From Pseudomonas viridiflava (GTDB taxonomy: Bacteria; Pseudomonadota; Gammaproteobacteria; Pseudomonadales; Pseudomonadaceae), in assembly GCF_900590885.1 (NCBI RefSeq), contig NZ_UUON01000001.1, forward strand, positions 682,001 through 746,000: a stretch of 64,000 nucleotides of DNA, in the 5' to 3' direction. The notes under the pieces were generated by a model. That model saw nothing but the letters and a program-made list of their open reading frames with translations. It was not told the DNA's origin and searched no databases. This document shows positions 54,871-63,366 of the stretch, piece after piece (positions within the stretch are counted from its first letter, which is position 1; the number at the start of each line of letters is the position of its first letter). A program made the position numbers and the translations under genes.

Positions 54871-55332
54871 TTAAGGGCAGTCGGAGTTGCTCAGCTGAAA
54901 TTCGGTTATCGGTGAGTTGTTGGAGCCGTTGACGATGTAATGAATCAACAGCCCCGACTTGATGAACGGCCCCAGCGCTTTGTCCTCGCAGGACACAGAC
55001 GCGGCAGCGGATTTTCTGTCGTCAATGGAAACCTCGGAATCAAAATCGTTTTTCGAAACGGTTGTGAGCGTAAACGCGATACGCATCACCCCATCTTGGT
55101 AGGTCACTGAATCGAGCCGAGTTGATTCATCGATCAGCTTTGGGGTTCCGATACGCATGAGGAGTGCGAGCCCTTTAAGCTGGCGTTCTTGTTCTTGTTT
55201 TAAGTCTTCCTGAGCAGTTTTAGCATGCCAGACTTGCACCAGGATAAAGAGTAAGGACATGACCGAAACAAACAGGATGAATCCGCGATACTGCTTCAAC
55301 TGATAAATCCATATCAAAATGCCATCATTCAT
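54871..55332 (-). CDS. Hypothetical membrane-anchored protein
   Basis: 153-aa protein with one N-terminal transmembrane segment (about residues 14-34, GFILFVSVMSLLFILVQVWH) and a short cytoplasmic N terminus. The rest appears periplasmic, with a short helix (KTAQEDLKQEQERQLKGLAL) and a beta-rich end containing two Cys (SVSCEDKALG, NSDCP) that could pair. I do not recognise the family. It is divergent from the gene at 55378. Confidence 0.6.
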   Translation of the reverse strand: MNDGILIWIYQLKQYRGFILFVSVMSLLFILVQVWHAKTAQEDLKQEQERQLKGLALLMRIGTPKLIDESTRLDSVTYQDGVMRIAFTLTTVSKNDFDSEVSIDDRKSAAASVSCEDKALGPFIKSGLLIHYIVNGSNNSPITEFQLSNSDCP

Positions 55333-55377
55333 TCTAGCATGCCGCTGCACGACTTATCTCCGGGCGGTTGAGGGAAC

Positions 55378-55761
55378 ATGATGAAGCGCAGGATCGTATC
55401 AATTGTGATCGCGGGTGCTGGGCTGGTTGCCTGCTCGAATGCGTGGTCATGGACGATGGTGGGGGGCAAGGCGAAGTTTTCTGCCAGGGATGTGGGGATG
55501 TGCCAGATCTTTGAGAACGACGCGGCTGTCATTATTCTCAACAGGCAGGAGGGTTACCCGCTTGATTATCCCCGTGATACGGATTCTCCACCGCTGGAGG
55601 TACAAAAGCAGGTGCGTGCGGGCTTGATTCTTCAGGCGCAAGCTATCCCGATAGAAAGCACCCGTGAGAAGAGAAGGGCGGTGAGTGAGCAGTTCACCCA
55701 GCGTGTCATTAGCAGCTGCCTTGACCTCTTGCTGGCCTCACAGCCAGAGGACAGGCCTTAA
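55378..55761 (+). CDS. Hypothetical secreted or lipid-modified protein
   Basis: 127-aa protein with an N-terminal signal MMKRRIVSIVIAGAGLVACS; LVAC could be a lipobox, making it a lipoprotein, though ordinary secretion is also possible. The mature part has two Cys (DVGMCQIF, ISSCLDLL). ATG 55378 and 55381 are adjacent. No family recognised. Codon use is less biased than that of the metabolic genes here. Confidence 0.6.
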   Translation: MMKRRIVSIVIAGAGLVACSNAWSWTMVGGKAKFSARDVGMCQIFENDAAVIILNRQEGYPLDYPRDTDSPPLEVQKQVRAGLILQAQAIPIESTREKRRAVSEQFTQRVISSCLDLLLASQPEDRP

Positions 55762-55805
55762 TTTCGTGCGTTCACTGCGTCATGAGTCGTGGCACAAATA
55801 CCCTC

Positions 55806-55832
55806 AAAAAAGCCCAGCGCGCAGGCTGGGCT
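55806..55832 (-). terminator. Intrinsic terminator of the coiled-coil periplasmic gene
   Basis: AGCCCAGC and GCTGGGCT form an 8-bp stem; the minus-strand T tract lies at 55806-55810. It follows the stop of the gene at 55842. Confidence 0.88.
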
Positions 55833-55841
55833 TGCAGCAGG

Positions 55842-56306
55842 TTACTTGACCTTGTTGCTCAAAGTGTCAACGCTGCGCTTCAGATCATCAAGGCTACGTT
55901 TCAGGCTCTCGATGTCGCTTTTCTGCCGTTCGATCGTGCTTTTCTGCTCATCGAGCGTGCGTTTGAGGCTGGAGAGTTGGCTGTCACTTGAACTGGAACT
56001 CGAACCGTCTTTGCGCTTGAACTCGTCAAAGTCGCGTGCCTGCGCGTCCACCTTGCTTTTCAAACCTTTCAGTTCGTCATCCGTGCGCTTCTGTGCGGCT
56101 TGCATCTGCTCAACGTCCCCGACCGAAATGCGCGACGTCTTCAACACATACTGGTTGCCCGCCTCCAGCGAAGCGCCCGTCAGCCGATCATTGCTCGACC
56201 CGCTGAAATCGCCCCACTGCACAGCACTCGCCGCGTGGGCTGCGCCGGCCAACATGCCCATAAAACCTGCAACTACGATCCAGGAGCGCTTGCGAACTGA
56301 GAACAT
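55842..56306 (-). CDS. Periplasmic coiled-coil protein
   Basis: 154-aa exported protein. The signal peptide is about residues 1-26 (WIVVAGFMGMLAGAAHAASA). The mature part begins with a short non-helical region, then residues about 58-154 form a long coiled coil rich in K, D and S (LSSLKRTLDEQKSTIERQKS, LKRSLDDLKRSVDTLSNKVK). The ATG at 56304-56306 has AAGGA upstream. Function unknown; the shape suits a periplasmic spacer or envelope-stress component. Confidence 0.68.
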   Translation of the reverse strand: MFSVRKRSWIVVAGFMGMLAGAAHAASAVQWGDFSGSSNDRLTGASLEAGNQYVLKTSRISVGDVEQMQAAQKRTDDELKGLKSKVDAQARDFDEFKRKDGSSSSSSDSQLSSLKRTLDEQKSTIERQKSDIESLKRSLDDLKRSVDTLSNKVK

Positions 56307-56531
56307 CAACTGATTCCTTTCCAGACAGCCGGGATGGCATATCGCTATGACTGTCATTTATGAATCTTGTTCCCATGCGGTAGGAAACCTCTGAAATCCG
56401 TCTGAATGCCTCTGTAGATCACTGATCTACCGAGCTTTTTCGTCGCCATCACGGCGCAACAAAGCAGCCCTTTGACCTTGCATCGAAGCGACCGGATCTA
56501 TATATTCACACCCCTGCTGCACCGCGCTACC

Positions 56532-56618
56532 GCCCGAATGGCGAAACTGGTAGACGCATGGGACTTAAAATCCCCCGCTCGTAAGGGCGTCCCGGTTCGA
56601 TTCCGGGTTCGGGCACCA
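56532..56618 (+). tRNA. tRNA-Leu (TAA)
   Basis: 87 bases with encoded CCA. Acceptor GCCCGAA (56532-56538) pairs with TTCGGGC (56608-56614), the discriminator is A, the anticodon loop contains CTTAAAA (anticodon TAA), and a long variable arm is present as expected for Leu. Confidence 0.95.
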
Positions 56619-56626
56619 AAGATATC

Positions 56627-56664
56627 AAGGGCTTGCGTGATTTTTCACGCGAGCCCTTTTTTTT
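56627..56664 (+). terminator. Intrinsic terminator of tRNA-Leu
   Basis: AAGGGCTTGCGTGA and TCACGCGAGCCCTT form a long stem with a small internal mismatch around a T-rich loop, followed by a T run. Confidence 0.9.
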
Positions 56665-56810
56665 GCTCGGCTAAAACGGTAGGCAATGATTCGCCGGGTC
56701 GAGTGAGCAGGCAGGCTTGCTGCCGTTCGTCCAGCGCTCGGCACTCACTGCGGCCTGCGAACTCCCATCTTTAAGCGCGGATATCCCGGGCCTGAGAACG
56801 GAGAGCCAGC

Positions 56811-57008
56811 ATGCAAATCAACGAGAATGCCCCAGGCAACATTTCGCAGCAGGCCGTGACGCGCGGTACCGACAATGAGACCGGGCACGACCCGAAGCGT
56901 GATGAGGACAAGACTCCGCTGCCGCCCGACGACGAGGCGCCGCTTGAAGAGGATATGTCGGACGTGGACGCTGCTGATTCGGTGGCGAGCGAACACCCCG
57001 ACAACTGA
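56811..57008 (+). CDS. Small acidic disordered protein
   Basis: 65-aa protein starting at ATG 56811 with GGAGAG eight bases upstream. It is highly acidic and polar (PLPPDDEAPLEEDMSDVDAA) with no hydrophobic core, so it is likely intrinsically disordered. No family recognised. It converges on deoC, whose stop lies 14 bases beyond its own. Confidence 0.6.
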   Translation: MQINENAPGNISQQAVTRGTDNETGHDPKRDEDKTPLPPDDEAPLEEDMSDVDAADSVASEHPDN

Positions 57009-57021
57009 TCGCCACATTGGT

Positions 57022-57693
57022 CTAGTAGGCGCCGACCGGCGCCGCTGCGCCGCTGGCAATCGCAATCCCTGAGCTGCTGCCCAGTCGCGTGGCGCCGGCT
57101 TCGATCATCGCCTGGGCGGTGGCCACATCGCGCACGCCGCCCGAGGCTTTCACGCCGATCACCGGCCCGACCACGTCGCGCATCAGGCGCACATCGGCCA
57201 GGGTGGCGCCGCCATGGCCAAAGCCGGTGGAGGTCTTGACGAAGGCGACGTTCAGCTCCCGGCAGATCACACATGCCTGGGTTTTCTGTTCATCGTTGAG
57301 CAGGCCGGTTTCCAGGATCACCTTCAACGGCACCTCACCGCAGGCTTTGAGCACCTGGGCGATATCATCGCGCACCGGGTCGAGCAGGCCGTCCTTCAAC
57401 CAGCCAATGTTCAACACCATGTCGATTTCCCGTGCGCCGGCCTGGATCGCCAATTGCGCCTCATAAGCCTTGGCCGCGCCGAGGCCTGCACCCAAAGGGA
57501 AGCCCACTACCGCGCACACCAAGGGCGACGCGCCCTGCAGGCATTCGGCCGCCAGCGGTACGTTGGCGCTGTTGACGCACACGGACTTGAAGCCGTGCTC
57601 GCGCGCCTCGTTGCAGAGTTGGCGAATACTCGCCTGGGAAGCATCGGCGGCGAGCAGGGTGTGGTCGATATAGCTGGCGAGGTCTTGGGGCAT
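57022..57693 (-). CDS. deoC: Deoxyribose-phosphate aldolase
   Basis: 223-aa class I aldolase that splits 2-deoxyribose 5-phosphate to acetaldehyde and glyceraldehyde 3-phosphate. The Schiff-base Lys is in [15 protein letters not shown] and the second active Lys in [10 protein letters not shown]. The ATG at 57691-57693 follows AGGACATTCCC; the longer open frame upstream is not supported. It is divergent from the DeoR-type regulator, indicating local control with the sugar operon downstream. Confidence 0.93.
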   Translation of the reverse strand: MPQDLASYIDHTLLAADASQASIRQLCNEAREHGFKSVCVNSANVPLAAECLQGASPLVCAVVGFPLGAGLGAAKAYEAQLAIQAGAREIDMVLNIGWLKDGLLDPVRDDIAQVLKACGEVPLKVILETGLLNDEQKTQACVICRELNVAFVKTSTGFGHGGATLADVRLMRDVVGPVIGVKASGGVRDVATAQAMIEAGATRLGSSSGIAIASGAAAPVGAY

Positions 57694-57748
57694 GGGAATG
57701 TCCTGTGGATGCGAAGAAAAGCCTGTTTGTGTTAAGTTGGATGCATTA

Positions 57749-57768
57749 AATGTGAAATAAATAACATT
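57749..57768. promoter_or_regulatory. Candidate operator in the deoC-regulator intergenic region
   Basis: AATGTGA (57749-57755) and TAACATT (57762-57768) form a near-perfect inverted repeat with a 6-base spacer and share the AATGTGA half-site of the operator at 58655. It lies between the divergent deoC and DeoR-type genes, a natural position for autoregulation. Confidence 0.55.
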
Positions 57769-57827
57769 GTAAATGGAATTTGTGAGCCTGGCCGTCAGCC
57801 GGTCACAGAAAAACAGGGTGAGATGCA

Positions 57828-58586
57828 GTGGATTCAAAGAAAAGCGAGCGCTTCAAAGCCATGCACAAAGCCTTGCAGGGTGAGGCGGCAGTGCACCTCA
57901 GAGACATGGCGGCATTACTCGGTGTGTCGGAAATGACCGTGCGTCGCGACCTGGTCGGTAACGCCCACGGCCTGCGTTTGCTGGGCGGGCACGTGACCCG
58001 CAGCGGCGCGCCCGAGCCGGATTACCAGGTGGCCGAGCAGGACCAGCGCAACATCGCCGAGAAGCGCCAGATCGGCGTTCTCGCCGCACGCCTGGTGCGC
58101 CCGGGCGATACGATCTTCATCGATTGCGGCACCACTACACCCTTTATCATTGATGCCTTGCCTGAAGAACTGGAATTCACTGCGCTGTGCAACTCATTGA
58201 ATGTATTGCTTAAGCTCCAGCAAAAGCCCAACTGCACGGTGATCCTGTGCGGCGGCATCCTCGACCGGCGCAACATGGTCTTCGAGAGCCGCGCCGAGGC
58301 CGGAATCATCGACGGCATCCGCGTGGCGTGGGCGTTTATCTCGGCCGCCGGGGTCAGCGCTGCCCATGGCGTGACCTGTTACAACCTCAATGAAGTGGAA
58401 GTGAAGCGTCGCGTAATGGCGCGGGCGCAGACCTGCGTGCTGGTAGCGGACCACACCAAGTTCGAACAGGTGCGTGCGGCGCATTTTGCTGACCTGGCGG
58501 ATTTCCAGCGAGTGATCAGCGACGCCGGCCTGACGCCCGCGCAGCAGCAGATGATCGAAGAGGGTGGGGCAACGCTGGCGATGTGA
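57828..58586 (+). CDS. DeoR-family sugar-operon regulator (GTG start)
   Basis: 252-aa DeoR/GlpR-type repressor. The N-terminal winged HTH is readable ([20 protein letters not shown] at about residues 24-43), then the sugar-phosphate sensor domain with [13 protein letters not shown] and the C-terminal [17 protein letters not shown]. It starts at GTG 57828 with AGGGTGAG upstream. It is divergent from deoC and followed by the sugar operon, so it probably represses both until a sugar phosphate accumulates. Confidence 0.9.
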   Translation: MDSKKSERFKAMHKALQGEAAVHLRDMAALLGVSEMTVRRDLVGNAHGLRLLGGHVTRSGAPEPDYQVAEQDQRNIAEKRQIGVLAARLVRPGDTIFIDCGTTTPFIIDALPEELEFTALCNSLNVLLKLQQKPNCTVILCGGILDRRNMVFESRAEAGIIDGIRVAWAFISAAGVSAAHGVTCYNLNEVEVKRRVMARAQTCVLVADHTKFEQVRAAHFADLADFQRVISDAGLTPAQQQMIEEGGATLAM

Positions 58587-58623
58587 TTTTTATTTCGTAT
58601 GTTTGGATTCTAACAAAATAGTC

Positions 58624-58679
58624 TTGACACCCTCGGGCACAAGGCATAGTTTTTCAAATGTGATCGCTGTTCACATTTG
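58624..58679 (+). promoter_or_regulatory. Sigma-70 promoter with palindromic operator before the sugar operon
   Basis: A perfect -35 TTGACA at 58624-58629 and a -10-like TAGTTT at 58647-58652 (17-base spacer) are followed by the perfect inverted repeat CAAATGTGA/TCACATTTG at 58655-58663 and 58671-58679, spacer 7. The operator would sit over the start site and block transcription. The spacer is one base longer than the CRP/Vfr consensus, so a dedicated repressor such as the DeoR-type product is more likely. Confidence 0.72.
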
Positions 58680-58740
58680 TGAGTACGCCCTCCCTGAAGG
58701 GCGTACCCGAATCCAGACAACAATAAAAATAGGAATCACC

Positions 58741-59715
58741 ATGCTACAGATAGCCCGTAAACCTGTTCATGTGCTGTCCCTTGCACTGGCTGTCGCGGCC
58801 TCGGTTCTGGCGCTGAATGCCCAGGCCAAGGATCTGAAGATCGGTTTCAGCCAGGTCACCCTCCAGTCCCCCTTCTATGTGCAACTGCGCGATGGCGCCA
58901 AGGCCGCCGCCGCCAAGGACGGTGACGAGCTCATCTTCCTCGACGCCAACGGCGACATCAGCAAGCAGAACAACGATATCCAGGACCTGCTGACCCGCAA
59001 GGTCGACATCCTCATCATCAATGCGGTCAACCCCGACGCCGTGGGTGCCTCCCTCGAAGCTGCCAAGCGCGCCAAAGTCCCGGTGATTGCCGTCGACCGC
59101 GCCATCAATGCCCCGGTGGCCGCCACTATTGGCCGCAACAACGCCGAGATGGGCGAGCTGTCCGGCAAGGCGCTGGTGGCCGCGCTCAAACAAAAAGGCG
59201 TGGTCAACGGCAAGATCATCGAGATCCAGGGCGACGCCGGCGGCACCGTGATGCAAGAGCGGCGCAAGGGCTTCCACACCGCGCTGGCCGGTACCGACTT
59301 CAAGATCATCGAAGGCCCCTACAGCGAATACATGCGCGCCAACGCGGTGACGGCGATGCAGGATCTGTTGCAGGCCCACCCCGACCTCAAGGCGGTAATC
59401 GCGCACAACGACGACATGGCCATGGGCGCCTTGCAGGTACTCAACGAAAGCGGCAAGAAAAACGTGCTGGTGGCCGGTGTCGATGGTTTGTCCGAAGCGA
59501 TCACGGCGATCCAGAACGGCGACCAATACGTCGCCACCGCCCTCAACGACCCGCGTTACCTGGGCGAGGTCGCGATTGAAGCGGCGCGCGGCCTGGTCAG
59601 CGGCAAGACCATCCCGGCCTTTGTCGATGCGGGCACCAAAGTCGTGACCAAGGCCACGGCGGCCGAGGTCAAGCACGACGCCACCTTCGGCGAATACCGC
59701 CCCGGCGCCCTCTGA
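58741..59715 (+). CDS. Sugar ABC transporter, periplasmic binding protein (RbsB-like)
   Basis: 324-aa type I periplasmic binding protein. The signal peptide is residues about 1-29 (SLALAVAASVLALNAQ, cut before KDLKIGF). Ribose/xylose-type motifs FLDANGDISKQNNDIQDLLT, DILIINAVNPDAVG, IIEIQGDAGGTVMQERRKGF and AHNDDMAMGAL are present. It delivers a pentose or related sugar to the importer whose ATPase starts at 63359. ATG 58741 follows AGGAATCACC. Confidence 0.92.
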   Translation: MLQIARKPVHVLSLALAVAASVLALNAQAKDLKIGFSQVTLQSPFYVQLRDGAKAAAAKDGDELIFLDANGDISKQNNDIQDLLTRKVDILIINAVNPDAVGASLEAAKRAKVPVIAVDRAINAPVAATIGRNNAEMGELSGKALVAALKQKGVVNGKIIEIQGDAGGTVMQERRKGFHTALAGTDFKIIEGPYSEYMRANAVTAMQDLLQAHPDLKAVIAHNDDMAMGALQVLNESGKKNVLVAGVDGLSEAITAIQNGDQYVATALNDPRYLGEVAIEAARGLVSGKTIPAFVDAGTKVVTKATAAEVKHDATFGEYRPGAL

Positions 59716-59757
59716 AACGCTGAATGCTCAATTGCCTACCTGATAGGGGAAACCACT

Positions 59758-60774
59758 GTGAAAGCTGCCGTCATGTACAAACCGGGTGATATCCGGGTCG
59801 AAGATGTTCCAAAACCTGCCGTCAAAGCTGGCCATGCGCTGGTGCGTGTGGCGGCCTGCGGGGTGTGCGGCTCGGATATCCCGCGCATGCTGAGTAAGGG
59901 CGCTCACGTGATGCCGCTGATTTGCGGGCATGAATTCGCCGGTTTTATCGAAGAAATCGGCACTGGCGTCGAAGGCTATGCCATCGGCGAACTGGTCACC
60001 GTGCCGCCGATGATCCCGGACGTGACCAGCGACCAATACGCCCGTGGCTTCCCATCGCGTTCCGAGCAATACGACTACTTCGGCAGCCGCCGCGACGGCG
60101 CCTACGCCGAATTCGTCAATGTGCCGTTGAGCAACCTGATCAAAGTACCGGCCGGCATGGACCCGGTTGCCGCGTCCCTGGTGGACCCGGCGGCAATCGC
60201 CCTGCACGCGATCTGGAAGGCCGACTTCAAGGCCGGGCAGAGCGGGGCGGTGGTGGGCTGCGGGCCAATCGGCCTGTTTGTAATCCAGTGGCTGCGCATC
60301 ATGGGCGCCAAGGACATCGTGGCCATCGATATCGCCGAAGAAAAACTCGCCATGGCGCGCCAGGCCGGCGCCACCCACACCTTGCTCAGCGGTGCCTCGG
60401 ATGCGGATTTGCCGCGTTGCCAACTGGTGGTTGAAGCCGCCGGCCACCCAAGCTCCATCAACCAGGCCGTGCAGTTGACCAAAGCTGGCGGGCACGTGGT
60501 ATTTATCGGTATTCCCACCGGCGAAGTGCCAATCAGCACCGCCACGTTCTCGCACTTTTTGCGTCAGGAAATCTCCCTGCACGGCGCCTGGAACTCGTTC
60601 TCCGCGCCGTTCCCGGGGGATGAGTGGACCGCCTCCATCGACAAGCTCGCTTCGGGTGAGCTGCAATGGCAGTTCATGATTACCCACGACTTGCCGCTGG
60701 ATGAGTTGCCATCGATGTTCCAGCGTTACGCCGACCGCAGTGAAGTGGCCGCCAAGGTTATTTTCCGCCCGTGA
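59758..60774 (+). CDS. Zinc-type alcohol/polyol dehydrogenase lacking the structural zinc site (GTG start)
   Basis: 338-aa medium-chain dehydrogenase. Catalytic zinc ligands are in CGVCGSD and LICGHEFAGFIEEIG, and the NAD motif is AVVGCGPIGLFVIQW. The usual four structural-zinc cysteines between residues 85 and 115 are absent; that region reads PPMIPDVTSDQYARGFPSRS and then keeps YFGSRRDGAYAEF, as in polyol or galactitol-phosphate dehydrogenases. It probably oxidises a sugar alcohol or sugar phosphate in this operon. GTG start after AGGGGAAACCACT. Confidence 0.85.
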   Translation: MKAAVMYKPGDIRVEDVPKPAVKAGHALVRVAACGVCGSDIPRMLSKGAHVMPLICGHEFAGFIEEIGTGVEGYAIGELVTVPPMIPDVTSDQYARGFPSRSEQYDYFGSRRDGAYAEFVNVPLSNLIKVPAGMDPVAASLVDPAAIALHAIWKADFKAGQSGAVVGCGPIGLFVIQWLRIMGAKDIVAIDIAEEKLAMARQAGATHTLLSGASDADLPRCQLVVEAAGHPSSINQAVQLTKAGGHVVFIGIPTGEVPISTATFSHFLRQEISLHGAWNSFSAPFPGDEWTASIDKLASGELQWQFMITHDLPLDELPSMFQRYADRSEVAAKVIFRP

Positions 60775-60802
60775 GCCAACGGCCTGCGCTGTGATGGACC
60801 CA

Positions 60803-60829
60803 GCCCTGCAACGTGTGTTGTTGCAGGGC
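60803..60829 (+). promoter_or_regulatory. Intercistronic hairpin between dehydrogenase and kinase
   Basis: GCCCTGCAAC and GTTGCAGGGC form a perfect 10-bp stem with a 7-base loop in the 100-base gap. It is followed by A-rich, not T-rich, sequence, so it is not a plus-strand intrinsic terminator. It may protect the upstream message or be a processing site. Confidence 0.6.
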
Positions 60830-60874
60830 CAAAAACAAAAAGCGTCGGCAGTTTAAGACGCAGGAGGACGACCG

Positions 60875-62395
60875 ATGACCTTGTTGTTGGGACTGGATTT
60901 CGGAACAGGTGGCGTGCGTGCCGGTTTGTACGACTTGCACAGCCACAAACTGGTGCAGGTGGCCGAGGCGCCTTACACCACGCAATACCCGCAATTGGGC
61001 TGGGCCGAGCAGGCGCCCGCCGACTGGTGGACCGCGCTGGGCAAGGCCTGCCGGCAACTGATGGCCCAGGCCGGGCACCCGCAGGTGGCAGCGGTGTGCG
61101 TCGCCACCACGGCGTCTACCGTGGTCGCGGCCCAGGCGGACGGCCAGCCACTGGCGCCCGCCTTGTTATGGATGGATTGCCGCGCCGCCGTGGAATCCGC
61201 GCGCACTGCGCAGGTCAGCCACCCGATGATGAACCAGGGTGGCGATGCCGTGGAATGGCTGGTGCCCAAGGCGATGTGGCTGGCCGAGCATGAGCCTGAG
61301 GTGTACCGGCGGGCGGCGCGTATCTGCGAAGCCGTGGACTGGATCAACTTCCAACTGACCGGCCGCTGGGTCGCATCCCAGCTCAACGCCAGTTGCAAGT
61401 GGAACTACGACACCCTGCAACAGCGCTTCCCGGTGGAGTTGTACGCCGAACTCGGCATCCCCGAACTGGCGCAAAAACTGCCGCCGGAAGTCATCAAGGT
61501 CGGCGGGCGTATCGGCCCGTTGACCGGCGAAGCGGCCAACCACCTGGGCTTGAGCCGCGACACGCTGGTGGCCCAGGGCGGCATCGACGCGCATATGGCC
61601 ATGCTCAGCGCCGGCACCACCGGCGCCGGCGAGCTGTTGTTTATCGGCGGCACCTCGGTGGTGCAGCTGATGCACACCCCCAAACGCATCGACGTGCCCG
61701 GCATCTGGGGCCCTTACCCCGGTGCCTTGCTCGACGGCCAGTGGCTGATGGAAGGCGGGCAAGTCTCGGCCGGCTCGATCCTCAATTGGCTGGCACAGAA
61801 GATGTTCGGCCTCGACGATGCTGGCCACCAGCAACTGATTCGCCAGGCCGCCCAGCTGCAACCGGGCTCCACCGGCTTGCTGGTGCTGGATTACTGGATG
61901 GGCAACCGCACGCCGTATCGCTCGCCGGACATGCGCGGGGCGATCATGGGCTTGTCGCTCAATCATGACCGCCACGACCTGTACCGCGCCTCGGTGGAAG
62001 CGATTGCCCTGGGCTCGGCAAATATCTTTCACACTTGGCGCTGCGAAGGCATAGAGATCACCCGCGTGGTCGCCGCCGGTGGCTTCCAGAAAAACCCGTT
62101 GTGGTTGCAAGCCACGGTCGACGCCACCGGCGTGCCGTTCGAGATGGTACCCCACGACAACCTGACCCTGATCGGCACCGCCGCTGCGGCCGCCTGCGCC
62201 CTGGGTGAGTTCAGCGATTTGCAGCAGGCCGCCACGGCGTTCACTACCGTCGGCCGCCTGATCGAACCCGACCCCTACGCCCACGAGCAATACATCGAGT
62301 TGCTCGGCCGCTACCGCGCCGCCACCGACAGCGTCGCGCCGATCAGTTGCAAGCCGCCGGCCAATCGCGTGCTCGGCGTAAGGCCGGCAGCATGA
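60875..62395 (+). CDS. FGGY-family carbohydrate kinase
   Basis: 506-aa sugar kinase. The N-terminal ATPase-fold motif LLGLDFGTGGVRAGLYDLHS and the C-terminal nucleotide site VVAAGGFQKNPLWLQATVDA are present, with GGIDAHMAMLSAGTTGAGEL between. FGGY kinases phosphorylate sugars or polyols such as ribulose, xylulose, glycerol or erythritol; the exact substrate is unknown. The stop overlaps the SorC gene start by 4 bases (ATGA). Confidence 0.9.
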   Translation: MTLLLGLDFGTGGVRAGLYDLHSHKLVQVAEAPYTTQYPQLGWAEQAPADWWTALGKACRQLMAQAGHPQVAAVCVATTASTVVAAQADGQPLAPALLWMDCRAAVESARTAQVSHPMMNQGGDAVEWLVPKAMWLAEHEPEVYRRAARICEAVDWINFQLTGRWVASQLNASCKWNYDTLQQRFPVELYAELGIPELAQKLPPEVIKVGGRIGPLTGEAANHLGLSRDTLVAQGGIDAHMAMLSAGTTGAGELLFIGGTSVVQLMHTPKRIDVPGIWGPYPGALLDGQWLMEGGQVSAGSILNWLAQKMFGLDDAGHQQLIRQAAQLQPGSTGLLVLDYWMGNRTPYRSPDMRGAIMGLSLNHDRHDLYRASVEAIALGSANIFHTWRCEGIEITRVVAAGGFQKNPLWLQATVDATGVPFEMVPHDNLTLIGTAAAAACALGEFSDLQQAATAFTTVGRLIEPDPYAHEQYIELLGRYRAATDSVAPISCKPPANRVLGVRPAA

Positions 62396-63366
62396 GCGCC
62401 GAATCGCTGTCGCCCAAACTCAGCGGGGACTCCCCGCGCGATGACCTGATGGTGCAAGTCGCCAAGCTGTACTACGACCTGGAAAAGACCCAAAGCGAAA
62501 TCTCCCAGGAAACCGGCCTGACCCGCTGGCAAGTCAGCCGCCTGCTGCGCGAGGCGCGTGACTGTGGGGTGGTGCGCATCGACATCGTCGCCCATTCCGC
62601 CCGTGTGCCGGCACTGGAAGTGGCCCTGCAAAAGCGCTTTGGCCTGCGCGAGGCGCTGGTGCTGGAGGTGGAAGACGAGGACGCGTTGAACGTGGTCACC
62701 CAGGCCGCCGCGCGCTACCTGTGCAACCTGCAGCCGATGCCCGCGCTGATCGGCGTGTCCTGGGGACGCACCCTGACCAAAATGGCCCAGTGGCTCACGC
62801 CGCGCTGGAACGAAGGGGTCAACGTGGTCTTGCTCAATGGCGCAATCAACACGCGCTCCATGGGAGAACCGAGCCACAACGTCGCCGAACGTTTTGCCCA
62901 GGCCGCGCGTGGTCAGGCGACCTTGCTGCCGGTGCCGGCGATCCTCGGCCACGCCCATACCCGCGAGGCGCTGGAGCAAGACCCGGTGATCGCCCAAGTG
63001 ATGCAATTGGGTGAACAGGCGCCGGTGGCGTGTTTCAGCCTCGGCGAACTGAGTGACCACTCGGTGCTGCTGGAATCCGGCTACATCGACCGCCCGTTGC
63101 TGCAGGAGCTGGAGCGCCTGGGTGCCGTCGGCGACATCATGGGCCGCTTTATCGGCATGGACGGCGAGCCGGTCATGCCCGAGCTCGATGCCCGCACCCT
63201 GGGCCTGCGCTTGTCGGCCTTGCGCGACAAAGCCTGGTCGATTGCCGTGTGCGTCGGCGCCCACAAGCACCGCATCGTGCACGCGAGTATCAAGGCCGGT
63301 TATGTGAATGTGCTCGCCACCGATGCCGCGACCGCCCGCTATCTGCTGGAGCAGGATCATGAATGA
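62392..63366 (+). CDS. SorC-family sugar-sensing regulator
   Basis: 324-aa regulator. The N-terminal HTH (KTQSEISQETGLTRWQVSRL) and the sugar-phosphate-binding SorC domain (ALIGVSWGRTLTKMAQWLTP, ACFSLGELSDHSVLLESGYI) are clear. It starts in the kinase stop and overlaps the ABC ATPase by 8 bases. With the DeoR-type protein it gives this operon two local regulators of different families, which is unusual. Confidence 0.88.
   Translation: MSAESLSPKLSGDSPRDDLMVQVAKLYYDLEKTQSEISQETGLTRWQVSRLLREARDCGVVRIDIVAHSARVPALEVALQKRFGLREALVLEVEDEDALNVVTQAAARYLCNLQPMPALIGVSWGRTLTKMAQWLTPRWNEGVNVVLLNGAINTRSMGEPSHNVAERFAQAARGQATLLPVPAILGHAHTREALEQDPVIAQVMQLGEQAPVACFSLGELSDHSVLLESGYIDRPLLQELERLGAVGDIMGRFIGMDGEPVMPELDARTLGLRLSALRDKAWSIAVCVGAHKHRIVHASIKAGYVNVLATDAATARYLLEQDHE

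Noticed and set aside
58655..58679. A CRP/Vfr site at the sugar-operon promoter
   Set aside because: TGTGA and TCACA are present but the spacer is 7 rather than 6 bases, and the palindrome extends further and sits downstream of the -10, which suits a repressor.
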